A DNA stretch of 64,000 nt from Stenotrophomonas maltophilia. GTDB taxonomy: Bacteria > Pseudomonadota > Gammaproteobacteria > Xanthomonadales > Xanthomonadaceae. The stretch is taken from positions 310,001-374,000 of the forward strand of contig NZ_LT906480.1 of assembly GCF_900186865.1 (NCBI RefSeq). Reading direction: 5' to 3'. A model generated the notes under the pieces. That model was given only the letters and a program-made list of their open reading frames with translations, made no database searches and was not told the origin of the DNA. Below are positions 53,951-64,000 of the stretch, one piece after another. Each line of letters starts with the position of its first letter. Position 1 is the first letter of the stretch. The translations under genes were made by a program, and so were the position numbers.

Positions 53951-56600
53951 CGTGGGAGGCTGGCTTGAGCAGGGGCAGGGTGATGCGGATCAGGGTACCG
54001 CGACCGTCGCGTCCGGGCAGCGCCTGCACGCTGCCGCCATGCGCACCGACCATGCCCTGGCAGATGGTCAGGCCCAGGCCGGTGCCGTGGCGGCCACGGT
54101 CGCCGCGCTCGACGCTGTAGAACATGTCGAAGATGCGCGCGCGCTCGTCATCGGGAATGCCGGGGCCGGCATCGATCACATCGATGCGCAGCTGTCCGTC
54201 CAGTTCGCGCGCCTGCACCTGCACGGCGGCATCGGGTGGCGAGAACTTGGCCGCGTTTTCCATCACGTTGAACACCGCCTGTTCAACCAGCGCCGGGTGT
54301 ACCCAGATCGGCGCGAGCGTGGCCGGAATATCCAGCTCCAGCCGCACCTTGGGCTGGTAGCGCTGCAGGCGCCGCGCCGCCGAGCCGATCAGCTCGTCCA
54401 CGCCGATCCAGTCGCGGTTGATCTTCAACCCTTCGTGGCCGAGCCGGGTCATGTCCAGCAGGTTCTGGATGTAGCGGTCCAGCCGCTCGCCTTCGACCAG
54501 GATGGTGTCCAGCAGGGCACGGCGATCAGCCGTATCCATCGCCGCACCGTAGCTGGCCAGGCTGTCGGCCGAACCGATCATCGCCGCCAGCGGCGAGCGC
54601 AGGTCGTGCGACACCGAAGAGAGCAGCGCCGAGCGCAGCCGCTCGGTCTCGTTGCTGACGTGGGCCTGCTCCAGTTCGGCCACCAGCCGCGTGCGCAGCG
54701 CGGCCTGGGCGATGTCGTCGACCATCGCCTCGGCCAGCTGCCGCTGCTCGGGCAGCAGGCGCGCCTGTGCGCCGGGCAGGTAAAGGCCCGCCACGCCGAT
54801 GGCGCGGTCTTCGCCATCCAGCAGCGGCAGGAACCACCACTGCGCACCGGCCAGGGTGTCGGTGAAGCGCCCGCTGGGCTGGCCGTGGCGCAGTGCCCAA
54901 TCGGCGGCGGCCAAGTCGGTATCGCCCGGCTGGCTGCGGCCACCGGTTGCGGTATCGGCGCCGATCCGTAGCCACGCTGGAACGTCCATGGCCTGTTCCA
55001 GTGCATGCCGACCCGCCTGCGCCACCTCGCCGTTGCCGGCCGCGCTGGCCAGCTGCCGTCCCAGCTGCTGGCGCGCACGCGCATGTCGATTCGCCGCACG
55101 CAGCGCGATCACCTGCATGCGCAGGCGCGAGGCCAAGCGTCCGGCCACCAGCGCGGCGGCCAGGAACAGGAACACGGTGATCACGCCCTGGCGCGCGCCG
55201 ATGGCGAAGGTGAAGCGCGGTGCGATGAACAGGAAGTTGTAGGCGAGGAAGCACAGGATCGCCGCCATCACCGCCACGCTGGCGCGCGTGCGTGCGGCCA
55301 CCAGCACCACCGCCACGATGAACACCATCGACAGGTCGGCCATGCCGACCCAGCGTTCGGCCAGCCATGCCACCGCACAGGCCAGCGCGGTGGCGATCAG
55401 CGCCTGCACCGGTTCGTAGCTGATGCCGCGCATCGGCGGCAGCAGGCCCTCGCGGCGCGAGCGCGCACGTGCCTGCGGGGTGCTGATGATGGTGATCTCG
55501 TAATGCGCGCCGCGCTGGATCAGCTGCTGGGTCAGGGTGCGGTTGAACATCCGCGCCAGTGGACGTTCGCGGGTCCGGCCGAGCACCAGGGTCGACACGC
55601 CGTTGTGCGCGGCATGGTCGAGCAGGGCATCGGCGATGCTTGATCCGTGCAGCAGTTCGGCGTCGCCGCCGAGGCGCCGTGCCAATGCGAAGGCCGCATC
55701 GATCTCGCGCCGGGTCGCCTCGTCCTGGCGTCGGCCCTGCACGGTCACCACCGTCCACGGCGCATCGCGGCGTTCGGCGATGCGCCGCGCCACCCGCACC
55801 AGGTATTCGCTCTGACCGCCGCCATCAATGGCCACCAGCACGCCACGACGCAGTGGCAGGTTGCTCTCGCCGCGCGCGGCGCGCGCTTCACGCAGGCTGC
55901 TGTCGACGCGGTCGGCGGCCTCCTGCATGGCCAGCTCGCGCAGTGCGGTGAGGTTGGCCGGCGAGAAGAACGCCTGCAGCGCCTGCGCGGCCTGTTCGGG
56001 CACATAGACCTTGCCCTGCTGCAGGCGCGCGATCAGCTCGCGCGGCGGCAGGTCGACCAGCACGATGTCGTGCAGGCGGTCGAGCACGCCATCCGGCACG
56101 GTCTCGCTCACGCGTACGCCGGTGATGCGCATCACCACGTCATTGAGGCTTTCCAGATGCTGGATGTTGACCGTGGTCCAGACGTCGATGCCGGCGTCCA
56201 GCAGCTCCATCACATCCTGCCAGCGCCGCTCGTGGCGGCTGCCGGGTGCATTGCGATGGGCCAGTTCGTCCACCAGCACCAACGCCGGATGCCGTGCGAG
56301 CACGGCATCCAGGTCCATCTCCTGCAGGGCATGGCCGTGGTAGGCCACGTCCTTCAGCGGCAGCTGTGGCAGCCCCTCCAGCAGCGCCTGGGTATCGGCA
56401 CGGCCATGGGTTTCCACCAACCCGACCACCAGGTCGACGCCGCGGCGCAGCTGTTCCTGCGCGCGGGTCAGCATGGCGTAGGTCTTGCCCACGCCCGGCG
56501 CCGCGCCGAGGAACACGGTCAGCTTGCCGCCGGCTTCGCGTTGCAGGCCTTCGACCAGGGCATCGGCCTGGCGGGTACGCGCATCAGTCATGGGTGCCAT
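53931..56600 (-). CDS. kdpD: KdpD sensor histidine kinase
   Basis: An 889-aa membrane kinase. Order: N-terminal KdpD domain with Walker A FLGAAPGVGKTYAML (about 32-46), universal-stress-protein-like domain (about 240-370), four clustered helices (about 390-490), GAF-like region, HisKA with SSVSHDLRSPLA, and HATPase (NVMENAAKF, GTGLGLTIC). It senses K+ limitation and phosphorylates KdpE. ATG at 56600 or 56591 (MTDARTRQ); no strong ribosome binding site at either. Separated from kdpC by 27 bases. Confidence 0.95.
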   Translation of the reverse strand: MAPMTDARTRQADALVEGLQREAGGKLTVFLGAAPGVGKTYAMLTRAQEQLRRGVDLVVGLVETHGRADTQALLEGLPQLPLKDVAYHGHALQEMDLDAVLARHPALVLVDELAHRNAPGSRHERRWQDVMELLDAGIDVWTTVNIQHLESLNDVVMRITGVRVSETVPDGVLDRLHDIVLVDLPPRELIARLQQGKVYVPEQAAQALQAFFSPANLTALRELAMQEAADRVDSSLREARAARGESNLPLRRGVLVAIDGGGQSEYLVRVARRIAERRDAPWTVVTVQGRRQDEATRREIDAAFALARRLGGDAELLHGSSIADALLDHAAHNGVSTLVLGRTRERPLARMFNRTLTQQLIQRGAHYEITIISTPQARARSRREGLLPPMRGISYEPVQALIATALACAVAWLAERWVGMADLSMVFIVAVVLVAARTRASVAVMAAILCFLAYNFLFIAPRFTFAIGARQGVITVFLFLAAALVAGRLASRLRMQVIALRAANRHARARQQLGRQLASAAGNGEVAQAGRHALEQAMDVPAWLRIGADTATGGRSQPGDTDLAAADWALRHGQPSGRFTDTLAGAQWWFLPLLDGEDRAIGVAGLYLPGAQARLLPEQRQLAEAMVDDIAQAALRTRLVAELEQAHVSNETERLRSALLSSVSHDLRSPLAAMIGSADSLASYGAAMDTADRRALLDTILVEGERLDRYIQNLLDMTRLGHEGLKINRDWIGVDELIGSAARRLQRYQPKVRLELDIPATLAPIWVHPALVEQAVFNVMENAAKFSPPDAAVQVQARELDGQLRIDVIDAGPGIPDDERARIFDMFYSVERGDRGRHGTGLGLTICQGMVGAHGGSVQALPGRDGRGTLIRITLPLLKPASHDEPDSD

Positions 56601-56627
56601 TGTGCGCGCAGCCGGTGCAGGCCGGCA

Positions 56628-57278
56628 TCACGGTGCCTTGGCCGCGTGGTCCAGCGCGAAGTTCAGCGTCACCACGTTCACCCGCGGCTGGCCGAACAGG
56701 CCCCACTGGCGACCTTCGGTGTGCGCCTGCACCAGTGCCTGCACGCGTTCCACCGGCAGGCCACGGGCACGCGCCACGCGGGCTACCTGCAACTGCGCTG
56801 CAGCCGGCGACAGCTGCGGATCCAGGCCGCCGGCGGACTGCGTGACCAGGTCCGCAGGAACCTGCGCCGGGGCAACGCCTTCGCGTGCGGCCACCGCCGG
56901 GGTGCTGGCGGCAACACGCTCGGCCAGCGCCGGGTTGCTGCGCGCCATGTTGGAACCGGCTGCCGCCATCGGGTCGTAGTTGGCCGCCGATGGCCGTGCC
57001 TGGAAGTAGCCATCACCGGTGAACGGCTGCGACAGCCACGCCGAGCCGCGCACCTGGCCATTGCCATCGCGCAGCAGGCTGCCCTCGGCCTGGGTCGGGT
57101 AGGCCAGGCCGGCGAAACCGGTGGCGATGCCGGCGTAGACCGCACCGGCCAGCAGCAGGGTGGCCAGGCCCAGGCCGATCGCCGGGCGCCAGCTGGCGCC
57201 GTCCTGCAGGCTGGCCACGCGGGCCTCGGCCTTCGGTTCGCGGGACAGGGAAGTGGAGGTGGGAGCAGAACGGTTCAT
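56628..57278 (-). CDS. kdpC: Potassium-transporting ATPase subunit KdpC
   Basis: A 216-aa single-span subunit with an N-terminal cytoplasmic part (about 1-30), one helix ([20 protein letters not shown], about 35-55) and a periplasmic domain. The typical [17 protein letters not shown] is present as [13 protein letters not shown]. It stabilises the KdpAB complex. It overlaps kdpB by four bases. Confidence 0.95.
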   Translation of the reverse strand: MNRSAPTSTSLSREPKAEARVASLQDGASWRPAIGLGLATLLLAGAVYAGIATGFAGLAYPTQAEGSLLRDGNGQVRGSAWLSQPFTGDGYFQARPSAANYDPMAAAGSNMARSNPALAERVAASTPAVAAREGVAPAQVPADLVTQSAGGLDPQLSPAAAQLQVARVARARGLPVERVQALVQAHTEGRQWGLFGQPRVNVVTLNFALDHAAKAP

Positions 57279-59332
57279 GCGCCGAATACCAGGACAAGAA
57301 GGAGGTCGATCGCCTTGATCGCTGCGAACGGCAGCAGCACGCCGCCGAGGCCGTACACCAGCATGTTCCGGCGCAGCAGCGCCGTTGCGGTGGCCGGGCG
57401 GAAGCGCACGCCACGCAGGGCGAGCGGGATCAGGGCGGGAATCACCAGGGCGTTGAAGATCAGCGCCGCCAGCACCGCGTTGCGCGGGCTCGACAGCTGC
57501 ATCACGTTCAAGGCGGCCATGGTCGGAACGGCCGCGGCGAACAGCGCCGGCAGGATCGCGAAGTACTTGGAGACGTCGTTTGCCAGCGAGAAGGTGGTCA
57601 GCGCGCCGCGGGTGATCAGTTGCTGCTTGCCTACTTCCACCACTGCCAGCAGCTTGGCCGGGTCCGAATCGAGGTCGACCATGTTGCCGGCCTCTTTCGC
57701 CGCCTGCGTACCGGAGTTCATCGCCAGGCCGATGTCGGCCTGGGCCAGTGCCGGGGCGTCGTTGGTACCGTCACCGACCATCGCCACCAGGCGGCCACCG
57801 GCCTGCTCCTGGCGGATGCGCGCCAGCTTGTCTTCCGGTCGCGCCTCGGCGATGTAGTCGTCGACACCGGCTTCGGCAGCGATCGCGGCGGCGGTCAGCG
57901 GATTGTCGCCGGTGATCATCACCGTGCGGATGCCCATCGCCCGCAACTGCGCGAACTTCTCGCGCATGCCGTGCTTGACCACGTCCGACAGCTCGATCAC
58001 GCCCAGCACGTGGCGGCCCTCGGCCACCACCAGGGGGGTGGCACCGTTGCGTGCGACCTGCTCGACACGCCCGGCCAGTTCAGCCGGCACACTGCCACCC
58101 AGTGCCTGCACGTGGGCACGGATCGCATCGGCCGCACCCTTGCGGATCTGCCGCCCATGTTCAAGATCCACGCCGGACATGCGGGTCTGCGCACTGAACG
58201 CCAGGTACTCGGCGTGGTCCGGTTCAGCGGTGGCGCAGCCCTGTTCGCGCGCCAGACGCACGATCGACTTGCCTTCCGGGGTCGGGTCGGCCAGCGAGGA
58301 CAACAGCGCCGCTTCACGCAGCTGGCTGGCATCGATACCGGCCAACGGATGGAAGTGGCTGGCCTGGCGGTCGCCGTAGGTGATGGTGCCGGTCTTGTCC
58401 AGCAGCAGCACGTCCACGTCTCCCGCGACTTCCACCGCCTTGCCCGACTTGGCCAGCACGTTGGCGGCCAGCGCGCGGTTCATGCCGGCGATGCCGATGG
58501 CCGGCAGCAGGCCGCCGATGGTGGTCGGGATCAGGCAGACCAGAAGCGCGATCAGCAGCAGCGGGTCAACCTGCACGCCTACCGCCGCGCCAATGGCCGG
58601 CAGCGTCGCCACCACCACCAGGAAGGTCAGCGTCATCGCCGCCAGCAGCAGGGTCAGTGCGATCTCGTTCGGCGTCTTCTGCCGGTTGGCGCCTTCCACC
58701 AGCGCGATCATCCGGTCCAGGAAGCTGTGGCCCGGCTCGGCGGTCACCCGCACGATGATCTGGTCGGACAGCACCTTGGTTCCGCCGATCACACCGGAAC
58801 GGTCGGTACCGGCCTCGCGCAGCACCGGTGCCGATTCGCCGGTCACCGCTGCTTCGTTGATGGTGGCCAGGCCCTGCACGATCTCGCCATCGGCCGGTAC
58901 CAGTTCACCGGCACTGACGATCACATGGTCGCCCGGGCGCAGCTCGGCGGCTGGCAGCTGGGTTTCCGCGGCACCCGGCTGCGGTGCGGCCAGGCGGCGT
59001 GCCACCAGATCCTGGCGGGCACGGCGCAGCGACGCGGCCTGGCCACGGCCACGCGCCTCGGCCACGGCTTCGGCGAAATTGCCGAACAGCACGGTCACCA
59101 GCAGGATCGCGGTCACCACCAGGCCAAAGCCCAGCGGCGCATTGCCGGTCAGGGTGACGATCGCGGCCACGATCGTGCCGGCCATCACCACCGCCATCAC
59201 CGGGCTGCGCACCAGATGCATCGGCGACAGCTTGCGCACTGCCTCGACCAGTGCGCGGCGCAGGCCTGCGCCATCCAGCAGGGCAGGGCGCGGTGCGAGG
59301 GAACTACGGGTTGAACTTGCATGGGTACTCAT
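57275..59332 (-). CDS. kdpB: Potassium-transporting ATPase, P-type subunit KdpB
   Basis: A 685-aa P-type ATPase. Phosphorylation motif [14 protein letters not shown] in the actuator domain (AVTGESAPV), hinge motif [16 protein letters not shown]; seven helices. It supplies the energy for K+ uptake by KdpA. The length agrees with the E. coli protein (682). Ten bases after the kdpA stop on the same strand. Confidence 0.97.
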   Translation of the reverse strand: MSTHASSTRSSLAPRPALLDGAGLRRALVEAVRKLSPMHLVRSPVMAVVMAGTIVAAIVTLTGNAPLGFGLVVTAILLVTVLFGNFAEAVAEARGRGQAASLRRARQDLVARRLAAPQPGAAETQLPAAELRPGDHVIVSAGELVPADGEIVQGLATINEAAVTGESAPVLREAGTDRSGVIGGTKVLSDQIIVRVTAEPGHSFLDRMIALVEGANRQKTPNEIALTLLLAAMTLTFLVVVATLPAIGAAVGVQVDPLLLIALLVCLIPTTIGGLLPAIGIAGMNRALAANVLAKSGKAVEVAGDVDVLLLDKTGTITYGDRQASHFHPLAGIDASQLREAALLSSLADPTPEGKSIVRLAREQGCATAEPDHAEYLAFSAQTRMSGVDLEHGRQIRKGAADAIRAHVQALGGSVPAELAGRVEQVARNGATPLVVAEGRHVLGVIELSDVVKHGMREKFAQLRAMGIRTVMITGDNPLTAAAIAAEAGVDDYIAEARPEDKLARIRQEQAGGRLVAMVGDGTNDAPALAQADIGLAMNSGTQAAKEAGNMVDLDSDPAKLLAVVEVGKQQLITRGALTTFSLANDVSKYFAILPALFAAAVPTMAALNVMQLSSPRNAVLAALIFNALVIPALIPLALRGVRFRPATATALLRRNMLVYGLGGVLLPFAAIKAIDLLLVLVFGA

Positions 59333-59342
59333 TGCGGTGTCC

Positions 59343-61052
59343 TCAGTGCAGTCCCAGGCTCAGGTGGTCGGCGATCGGGCCGAGTACCAGCGCCGGCATG
59401 AACTGCAGCACGGTCAGGATGACGATCACCGAGACCAGGGTCAGGGCGAAGGTCGGCGTTTCGATCTGCAGGCTGCCGGCAGACTCCGGCGCCTGGCGCT
59501 TGGCAGCCAGCTGTGCGGCCACCACCAGCGGGATGATCAGCAGCGGGAAGCGGCCCAGCAGCAGTACCAGCGAGCAGCTCAGGTTCCACCACAGCGTGGC
59601 GTCACCCAGCCCCTCGAAGCCCGAACCGTTGTTGGCATAGGCCGAGACGTACTCGTAGAACACCTGGCTGATGCCATGGAAGCCGGGATTGGAGGTGCCG
59701 GCCAGGCCGGGCACGGCCAGGGTGATCGCGGTGAACACCAGCAGGGTGATCGGCTGCAGCAGCACCAGCAGGGCCAGCAGGCGTACCTGTGGCGTCTCCA
59801 GCTTGCGGCCGAACAGTTCCGGCGTACGCCCGGTCATCAACCCGGCCAGGAACACGCCCAGCAGGAGGTACACGATGAACTGCTGCAGGCCGCAGCCGAT
59901 GCCGCCCCAGATCGCGCTGACCAGCATGTTGACCATCGCGATGCCGCCACTCAGCGGCGCCAGCGAATCGTGCATGCCGTTGACCGAGCCGTTGGAGACC
60001 TGGGTGGTCACCGCCGCCCACAGCGCAGTGCCATCGGCGCCGAAGCGCACTTCCTTGCCTTCCATCAGCAGCGGGGTGGCGGCGCTGGCGCTATGCCCTT
60101 CGCTCCACATCATCGCGCCGGTGGACAGCAGCGACATGCCCAGCATGCAGCTGAACACCAGGGCGCCGAAGCGGCGCCGGCCGGTGAACGCGCCGATCAT
60201 GAAGATCACCGCCATCGGCACCAGCAGGATGCCGACGATCTCCAGCGCGTTCGACAGCGGGGTCGGGTTCTCCAGCGGGAAGCTGCTGTTCGGGCCATAC
60301 CAGCCGCCGCCGTTGGCGCCCAGCTGCTTGGCCGCGACCATCGCCGCCACCGGTCCCAACGGCAGTTTCTGTTCGGCCATGCCAGCGCTGGCATCGATCG
60401 GCGTGGCCTGTGGGCCACCGGCCATCGTAGACGGCACGCCCTGGCTGGTCAGCACCAGCGTCCACACCAGGCACAGCGGCAGCAGGAAGCGCACGCACAG
60501 GCGCACCACGTCCACGTAGTAGTTGCCCACCGCCACCTGGCGGTCATCGCCGGCCCCGGTGGTCGCCGCAGCCTGCGGCGCGCGCGAGAACAACGCGCGC
60601 AGCGTCGCCACCGCCAGCGCCAGGCCCATCATCGGCGTCACCACCTGCAGGCCGGTGATGCCGGCCATCTGCGAGAAGTAGGACAGCTGCGCCTGGCCCG
60701 AATAGTGCTGCTGGTTGGTGTTGGTCAGGAACGAGATCATCGTGTGCAGCGCGGTGTCCCAGCGCATGTTCGGGATCTGGTCCGGGTTCAACGGCAACCA
60801 GGCCTGGGTCATGAACACCGCCTGGGTCAGCACCGCGACCACCACGTTGCTCAGCACGAAGGCCAGCACGTAGCCGCGCCAGGACATGGCGCGCGACGGA
60901 TCGACCCCGAACACCCTGTACAGCGGCTTCTCGATCCAGTGGAACAGCACGTCGACCTTCATCGGCGTGCCGCGCATCACGCGCGCCAGGTACAGGCCCA
61001 GCGGCCACGCCAGCAGCAGGCTGGCGGCAATAATCACAAGCATCTCAGTCAT
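59343..61052 (-). CDS. kdpA: Potassium-transporting ATPase subunit KdpA
   Basis: A 569-aa, ten-helix subunit that forms the selectivity filter. K+-filter-like loops are visible: [35 protein letters not shown] region and [13 protein letters not shown] region. Homologous to K+ channels with four pseudo-repeats. The ATG at 61052 is 12 bases after the kdpF stop. E. coli KdpA has 557 residues. Confidence 0.97.
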   Translation of the reverse strand: MTEMLVIIAASLLLAWPLGLYLARVMRGTPMKVDVLFHWIEKPLYRVFGVDPSRAMSWRGYVLAFVLSNVVVAVLTQAVFMTQAWLPLNPDQIPNMRWDTALHTMISFLTNTNQQHYSGQAQLSYFSQMAGITGLQVVTPMMGLALAVATLRALFSRAPQAAATTGAGDDRQVAVGNYYVDVVRLCVRFLLPLCLVWTLVLTSQGVPSTMAGGPQATPIDASAGMAEQKLPLGPVAAMVAAKQLGANGGGWYGPNSSFPLENPTPLSNALEIVGILLVPMAVIFMIGAFTGRRRFGALVFSCMLGMSLLSTGAMMWSEGHSASAATPLLMEGKEVRFGADGTALWAAVTTQVSNGSVNGMHDSLAPLSGGIAMVNMLVSAIWGGIGCGLQQFIVYLLLGVFLAGLMTGRTPELFGRKLETPQVRLLALLVLLQPITLLVFTAITLAVPGLAGTSNPGFHGISQVFYEYVSAYANNGSGFEGLGDATLWWNLSCSLVLLLGRFPLLIIPLVVAAQLAAKRQAPESAGSLQIETPTFALTLVSVIVILTVLQFMPALVLGPIADHLSLGLH

Positions 61053-61064
61053 GGCCGGCTCCGC

Positions 61065-61157
61065 TCAGAACGACTCGGGCCGCAGCACGACATAAAGGAG
61101 ATAGGCGGCGGCAACCAGCACCAGCACGCCACACAACAACGACAGCCAGGGGGACAT
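61065..61157 (-). CDS. kdpF: KdpF, small stabilising subunit of the Kdp complex
   Basis: A 30-aa hydrophobic peptide (MSPWLSLLCGVLVLVAAAYL then LYVVLRPESF) encoded immediately upstream of kdpA, as expected for KdpF (29 aa in E. coli, sequence ending in a similar LLRPE-like tail). ATG at 61157 has AGGA about 11 bases upstream. It opens the operon kdpFABC-kdpDE. The K+-responsive promoter should lie in 61158-61296. Confidence 0.9.
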   Translation of the reverse strand: MSPWLSLLCGVLVLVAAAYLLYVVLRPESF

Positions 61158-61296
61158 TGCAATAGCGTCCTGGTGGAACCCCTCCACCTCAGGCCGCCAT
61201 CGTCGTCCTGCCCCCCATAAACGCACTACGCGCCGGACCGGGCCGACGCGTAAAGAGTGCATAAATTCCGTGGGCTAACCCGTAACCAGGCCCGGG

Positions 61297-61320
61297 GTAG
61301 CGCCGGGCCATGCCCGGCGG
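61297..61320. repeat. SMAG-type palindrome
   Basis: GTAGCGCCGGGCCATGCCCGGCGG, between kdpF's promoter region and the DUF4124 gene. Same subtype as 22321-22344. Confidence 0.75.
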
Positions 61321-61331
61321 AGGCAGCGCCG

Positions 61332-61997
61332 TCAGCCCGCCGGAGCGTCCGCCGGCACCAGCCCCTTCAGCTCGCGATAGCGCTGCAGGGTGCTGTCGAT
61401 CTCGGCCTTCAACGCCTGTTGCTGCTGCACCAGCCCGGCCTGCAGGCGCTGCTGCGCCTGCAGCTGCGCATGCCGCTTGCGGATCGCCTCGGCCTGCTTG
61501 TCGGCCACCTTGGCGCCGGCCAGCTCGCGGTCTCCCGCCGCCGACAGCAGCGCCACCAGCGACTCACGCAGGCTGGTGACGTTGTACTCGGCTGTCTTCA
61601 GGTTGTTGTCCAGCACTTCCTGGCGCTCGGCAAACACCCGGCGCAGGTCGGCCTCGCTGCCGTAGGTGGACAACATGGCCTGCTCGGTGCGCTGGCGGGT
61701 CTGCTCGGCCATCAGGTCCAGCTGTTGCTGCTGCGCAGCGGTGCTGGCAGCGGCACGCTCCTCGTCGGTCAACGCGCGCTGGACCTGCGCATTGCGCAGG
61801 CCCGTGCTCGCATTGAATTCCTCGCGGGCATGGTTGACCGCGTCGGCCGGCAGCGAATCACTGCAGATCCGCTCCTTGCCCTCGTTCCAGCAGTACAGCT
61901 TCTTTTCCGCCTTGCCGCTGTCGCGCGACTGCGCCGGTACGGTGAACGGCACGACCAGCAGCAGGCCGGCGAAGAGGACAGCAGGAACTCGGGACAT
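61332..61997 (-). CDS. DUF4124-like secreted coiled-coil protein
   Basis: A 221-aa protein with signal peptide (MSRVPAVLFAGLLLVVPFTVPAQ), a short Cys-containing domain with KLYCWNEGKERICSDSLP as in DUF4124, and a long Gln/Ala/Arg-rich coiled coil (about 75-215). It probably lives in the periplasm. The function is unknown. It starts 19 bases after the pyrE stop on the same strand, suggesting cotranscription. Confidence 0.78.
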   Translation of the reverse strand: MSRVPAVLFAGLLLVVPFTVPAQSRDSGKAEKKLYCWNEGKERICSDSLPADAVNHAREEFNASTGLRNAQVQRALTDEERAAASTAAQQQQLDLMAEQTRQRTEQAMLSTYGSEADLRRVFAERQEVLDNNLKTAEYNVTSLRESLVALLSAAGDRELAGAKVADKQAEAIRKRHAQLQAQQRLQAGLVQQQQALKAEIDSTLQRYRELKGLVPADAPAG

Positions 61998-62016
61998 GAC
62001 CTTTCCCCTGGGTCGG

Positions 62017-62676
62017 TCAGCGGATCGAACGAACGCCGTACTGGGCCCGGTAGGCTTCCAGCGGCTGCCGGTAACCCACAAGTTCCGGGTTGCCGGAGGC
62101 GAAATCAAGCAGATCGGCCAGCGATGCCACGGCGATCACCGGGATACCGGCTTCTTCGGCCACCGACTGCGCGGCAGAACGGCGGTCGGTCTCCGAAGCG
62201 ATCTCCTGGCGGTCCAGTGCCACCACGATGCCGGCCGGGGTGCCACCGGCGGCGCGGATGATGCCCAGCGCTTCGCGGATCGCCGTACCGGCGGTGATCA
62301 CGTCGTCGACGATCAGCACGCGCTTGCCCTGCATGTCGGCGCCGATCAGCTGGCCACCCTCGCCATGGTCCTTGGCTTCCTTGCGGTTGAACGACAGCGG
62401 CAGGTCGCGGCCGCGCTGGGCCAGCTCGCAGGCCATCGCGGTGGCCAGCGGGATGCCCTTGTAGGCTGGGCCGAACACCACGTCGTACTTGATCCCGCTG
62501 GCATCAATGGCATCGGCATAGCACGCGCCGAGCTGGGACAGCAGCGAGCCGGAGTCGAAGCGCCCGGCGTTGAAGAAATAGGGGCTCAGCCGGCCGGACT
62601 TGAGGGTGAACTGGCCGAAGCGAAGGGCGTCGGCGGTCAGGGCCAGCTGCAGGAAACGGTGGCGGTGGTCGCTCAT
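62017..62676 (-). CDS. pyrE: Orotate phosphoribosyltransferase
   Basis: A 219-aa enzyme with PRPP-binding motif VLIVDDVITAGTA, FNRKEAKDHGEGG flexible loop and KSGRLSPYFFNAG at the start. It makes orotidine-5'-phosphate in pyrimidine synthesis. Start ATG at 62676 (MSDHRHRF); ATGs at 62691 and 62697 are in frame but extend beyond the usual family start. Confidence 0.95.
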   Translation of the reverse strand: MSDHRHRFLQLALTADALRFGQFTLKSGRLSPYFFNAGRFDSGSLLSQLGACYADAIDASGIKYDVVFGPAYKGIPLATAMACELAQRGRDLPLSFNRKEAKDHGEGGQLIGADMQGKRVLIVDDVITAGTAIREALGIIRAAGGTPAGIVVALDRQEIASETDRRSAAQSVAEEAGIPVIAVASLADLLDFASGNPELVGYRQPLEAYRAQYGVRSIR

Positions 62677-62838
62677 CAAAACTCGATTCATCTTCATTTG
62701 GAGCACAAATCCTAATCCAGCTGGGCGTTTCGCGCTCGTCCGGCCCCGTGTGAAGGCGCTGGCGGGCCCACCCGGCGGACTGCGCAGCCCTGCAGTCAAC
62801 CGGTATGCTTGCCCGGTTTCCCGCCGTAGGTCTTCCGC

Positions 62839-63639
62839 ATGCGCATCATCAGTTTCAACGCCAATGGCATCCGTTCCGCCGCGACCAAGGGCTTCCTCGA
62901 CTGGTTCCGTGCCCAGGATGCCGATGTCCTGTGCATCCAGGAAACCAAGGCCCAGGAAGACCAGCTGAGCGACCCGATGTTCCGCCCGGACGGCCACCAC
63001 TGCTTCTACCGCGACGCCATTACCAAGAAGGGCTACAGCGGCGTGGCGATCTACAGCAAGCGCGAGCCGGACCAGGTCATCACGTCGCTGGGCTGGGCCC
63101 CGTTCGACGACGAAGGCCGCTACATCGAGGCACGCTACGGCAACCTCAGCGTGGTCTCCTTCTATATCCCGTCCGGCAGCTCGGGCGACCTGCGCCAGGG
63201 CTTCAAGTTCGAAGTGATGGAATGGCTGCGGCCGATCCTGGAGGAGTGGGCGCGCAGCGGCCGCGACTACGTGCTGTGCGGCGACTGGAACATCGTGCGT
63301 TCGGCGCTGGACATCAAGAACTGGAAGTCCAACCAGAAGAATTCCGGCTGCCTGCCGGAGGAACGCGACTGGCTCAACGCCCTCTGCGCCGACCACGGCC
63401 AGGCCACCGATGTCGCCGCCGGTCGCGGCTGGGCCGATGCCTACCGCCTGCTCAACCCCACCGGAGAGGACTACACCTGGTGGAGCAACCGCGGCGCCGC
63501 CCGTGCCAACAATGTCGGTTGGCGCATCGACTACCAGTTCATCACCCCGGGCCTGCGTGACCGCCTGCGAAGCTGCTCGATCTACCGCGACGAGCGCTTC
63601 TCCGACCACGCCCCGTTCACCGTGGACTACGACCTGTGA
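62839..63639 (+). CDS. xthA: Exodeoxyribonuclease III
   Basis: A 266-aa AP endonuclease/3'-exonuclease of the Xth/ExoA family. Catalytic motifs: NANGIRSA, IQETKAQ (Glu), CGDWNIV (Asp/Asn), FITPG and SDHAPF (Asp-His pair). Acts in base-excision repair. Divergent from pyrE (162-base gap). Overlaps the next gene by four bases (GTGA). Confidence 0.95.
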   Translation: MRIISFNANGIRSAATKGFLDWFRAQDADVLCIQETKAQEDQLSDPMFRPDGHHCFYRDAITKKGYSGVAIYSKREPDQVITSLGWAPFDDEGRYIEARYGNLSVVSFYIPSGSSGDLRQGFKFEVMEWLRPILEEWARSGRDYVLCGDWNIVRSALDIKNWKSNQKNSGCLPEERDWLNALCADHGQATDVAAGRGWADAYRLLNPTGEDYTWWSNRGAARANNVGWRIDYQFITPGLRDRLRSCSIYRDERFSDHAPFTVDYDL

Positions 63640-64000
63640 CCGAGGCTGCCAAGCCGCGCCGACCGTGGCAGCAGGTGTTGTCCAACCTGAGCCAGCGCAA
63701 GGTGCTGGCGATGCTGCTGCTCGGCTTCAGTTCCGGCCTGCCGATCTATCTGGTGGGCAACACGCTCGGCTTCTGGATGCGCAAGGAAGGCATCGAGCTG
63801 AGTACGATCGGCTTCCTGTCATGGGTCGGGCTGGCCTACACCATGAAGTTCCTGTGGGCACCGATCGTCGACAAGACCGACGTGCCTCTGTTCGGCCGCT
63901 TTGGCCGCCGCCGTGGCTGGATGCTGCTGTCGCAGCTGGTTGTGGTGGTGGGCCTGGTCGGCATGGCGCTGGTCCAGCCCAAGGGGGGCCAGATCCAGTT
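63636..64000 (+). CDS. ampG: AmpG-like MFS permease, 3' end outside the window
   Basis: The first 121 codons of a carrier that runs off the window. It starts at GTG 63636 inside the xthA stop. A basic lead precedes helices with MLLLGFSSGLPIYLVG and TLGFWMRKEGIELSTIGFLSW, then KFLWAPIVDKTDVP, which is the AmpG pattern (uptake of anhydromuropeptides released in cell-wall turnover, important for beta-lactamase induction). Only the first three or four helices are visible. Confidence 0.85.
   Translation, partial: MTEAAKPRRPWQQVLSNLSQRKVLAMLLLGFSSGLPIYLVGNTLGFWMRKEGIELSTIGFLSWVGLAYTMKFLWAPIVDKTDVPLFGRFGRRRGWMLLSQLVVVVGLVGMALVQPKGGQIQ

Noticed and set aside
58380..61220. A 946-codon plus-strand frame opposite kdpB/kdpA
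   Set aside because: Antisense frame of two certain genes; low-complexity Arg/His/Gln-rich translation without any motif.

Overview
The window looks like a chromosome segment of a Stenotrophomonas species, most likely of the S. maltophilia complex. The basis is high G+C, an Ax21-family gene (36718-37290), a large TonB-dependent receptor, the AlgC-type mutase with a membrane-anchored N-terminal extension, and many short GTAG-type palindromes of the SMAG family described in S. maltophilia. No tRNA, rRNA, CRISPR array, transposase or intact prophage was seen.

Layout. 1-4.2 kb: end of a metallo-beta-lactamase-fold hydrolase, a secreted M28 peptidase, a cluster of SMAG repeats, a small membrane protein and an MFS symporter. 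4.4-8.5 kb: a compact minus-strand cassette with visibly lower G+C (58-60% in two hand-counted lines, against 73% in one flanking line). It encodes two small hydrophobic peptides (40 and 47 aa, two Cys each), a perfect intercistronic hairpin, two related proteins with a beta-rich middle and a helical, HEAT-like C-terminus (one with a cupin-like HxH), an ABC ATPase and an ABC-2-like permease. The order and spacing resemble a ribosomal-peptide (RiPP or bacteriocin-like) locus that I cannot match to a named class. It is the best candidate for an undescribed system here. A gene remnant at 8549-8707 may mark its right edge.

8.8-13.7 kb: two EamA-family transporters (YedA-like, RarD) and a TonB-dependent receptor. 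14-22.3 kb: a MacAB-like ABC efflux set (adaptor, ATPase, two FtsX-type permeases) divergent from an ABC-2 pair coupled to a DesK/DesR-like two-component system. 22.3-22.95 kb: a long imperfect inverted repeat made of two opposed copies of one non-coding element. 22.95-31.5 kb: cytochrome b561/catalase-like pair, leucyl aminopeptidase, HAD phosphatase, AI-2E-family permease, a YqjD/YqjE-like envelope trio and a DegQ-type protease. 32-43.5 kb: histone H1-like Lys/Ala repeat protein, S9 peptidase, Ax21, LuxR-type regulator, TorF-family porin, MFS/LysR divergent pair and SDR. 43.5-53.1 kb: housekeeping (SPOR protein, argS, radC, coaBC, dut, phosphomannomutase) with a secreted repeat protein and a second LuxR-type regulator. 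53.2-61.2 kb: complete kdpFABC-kdpDE potassium uptake operon. 61.3-64 kb: DUF4124 protein, pyrE, xthA and the start of an ampG-like transporter.

Functions were assigned by reading motifs and from family knowledge. No database search was run.
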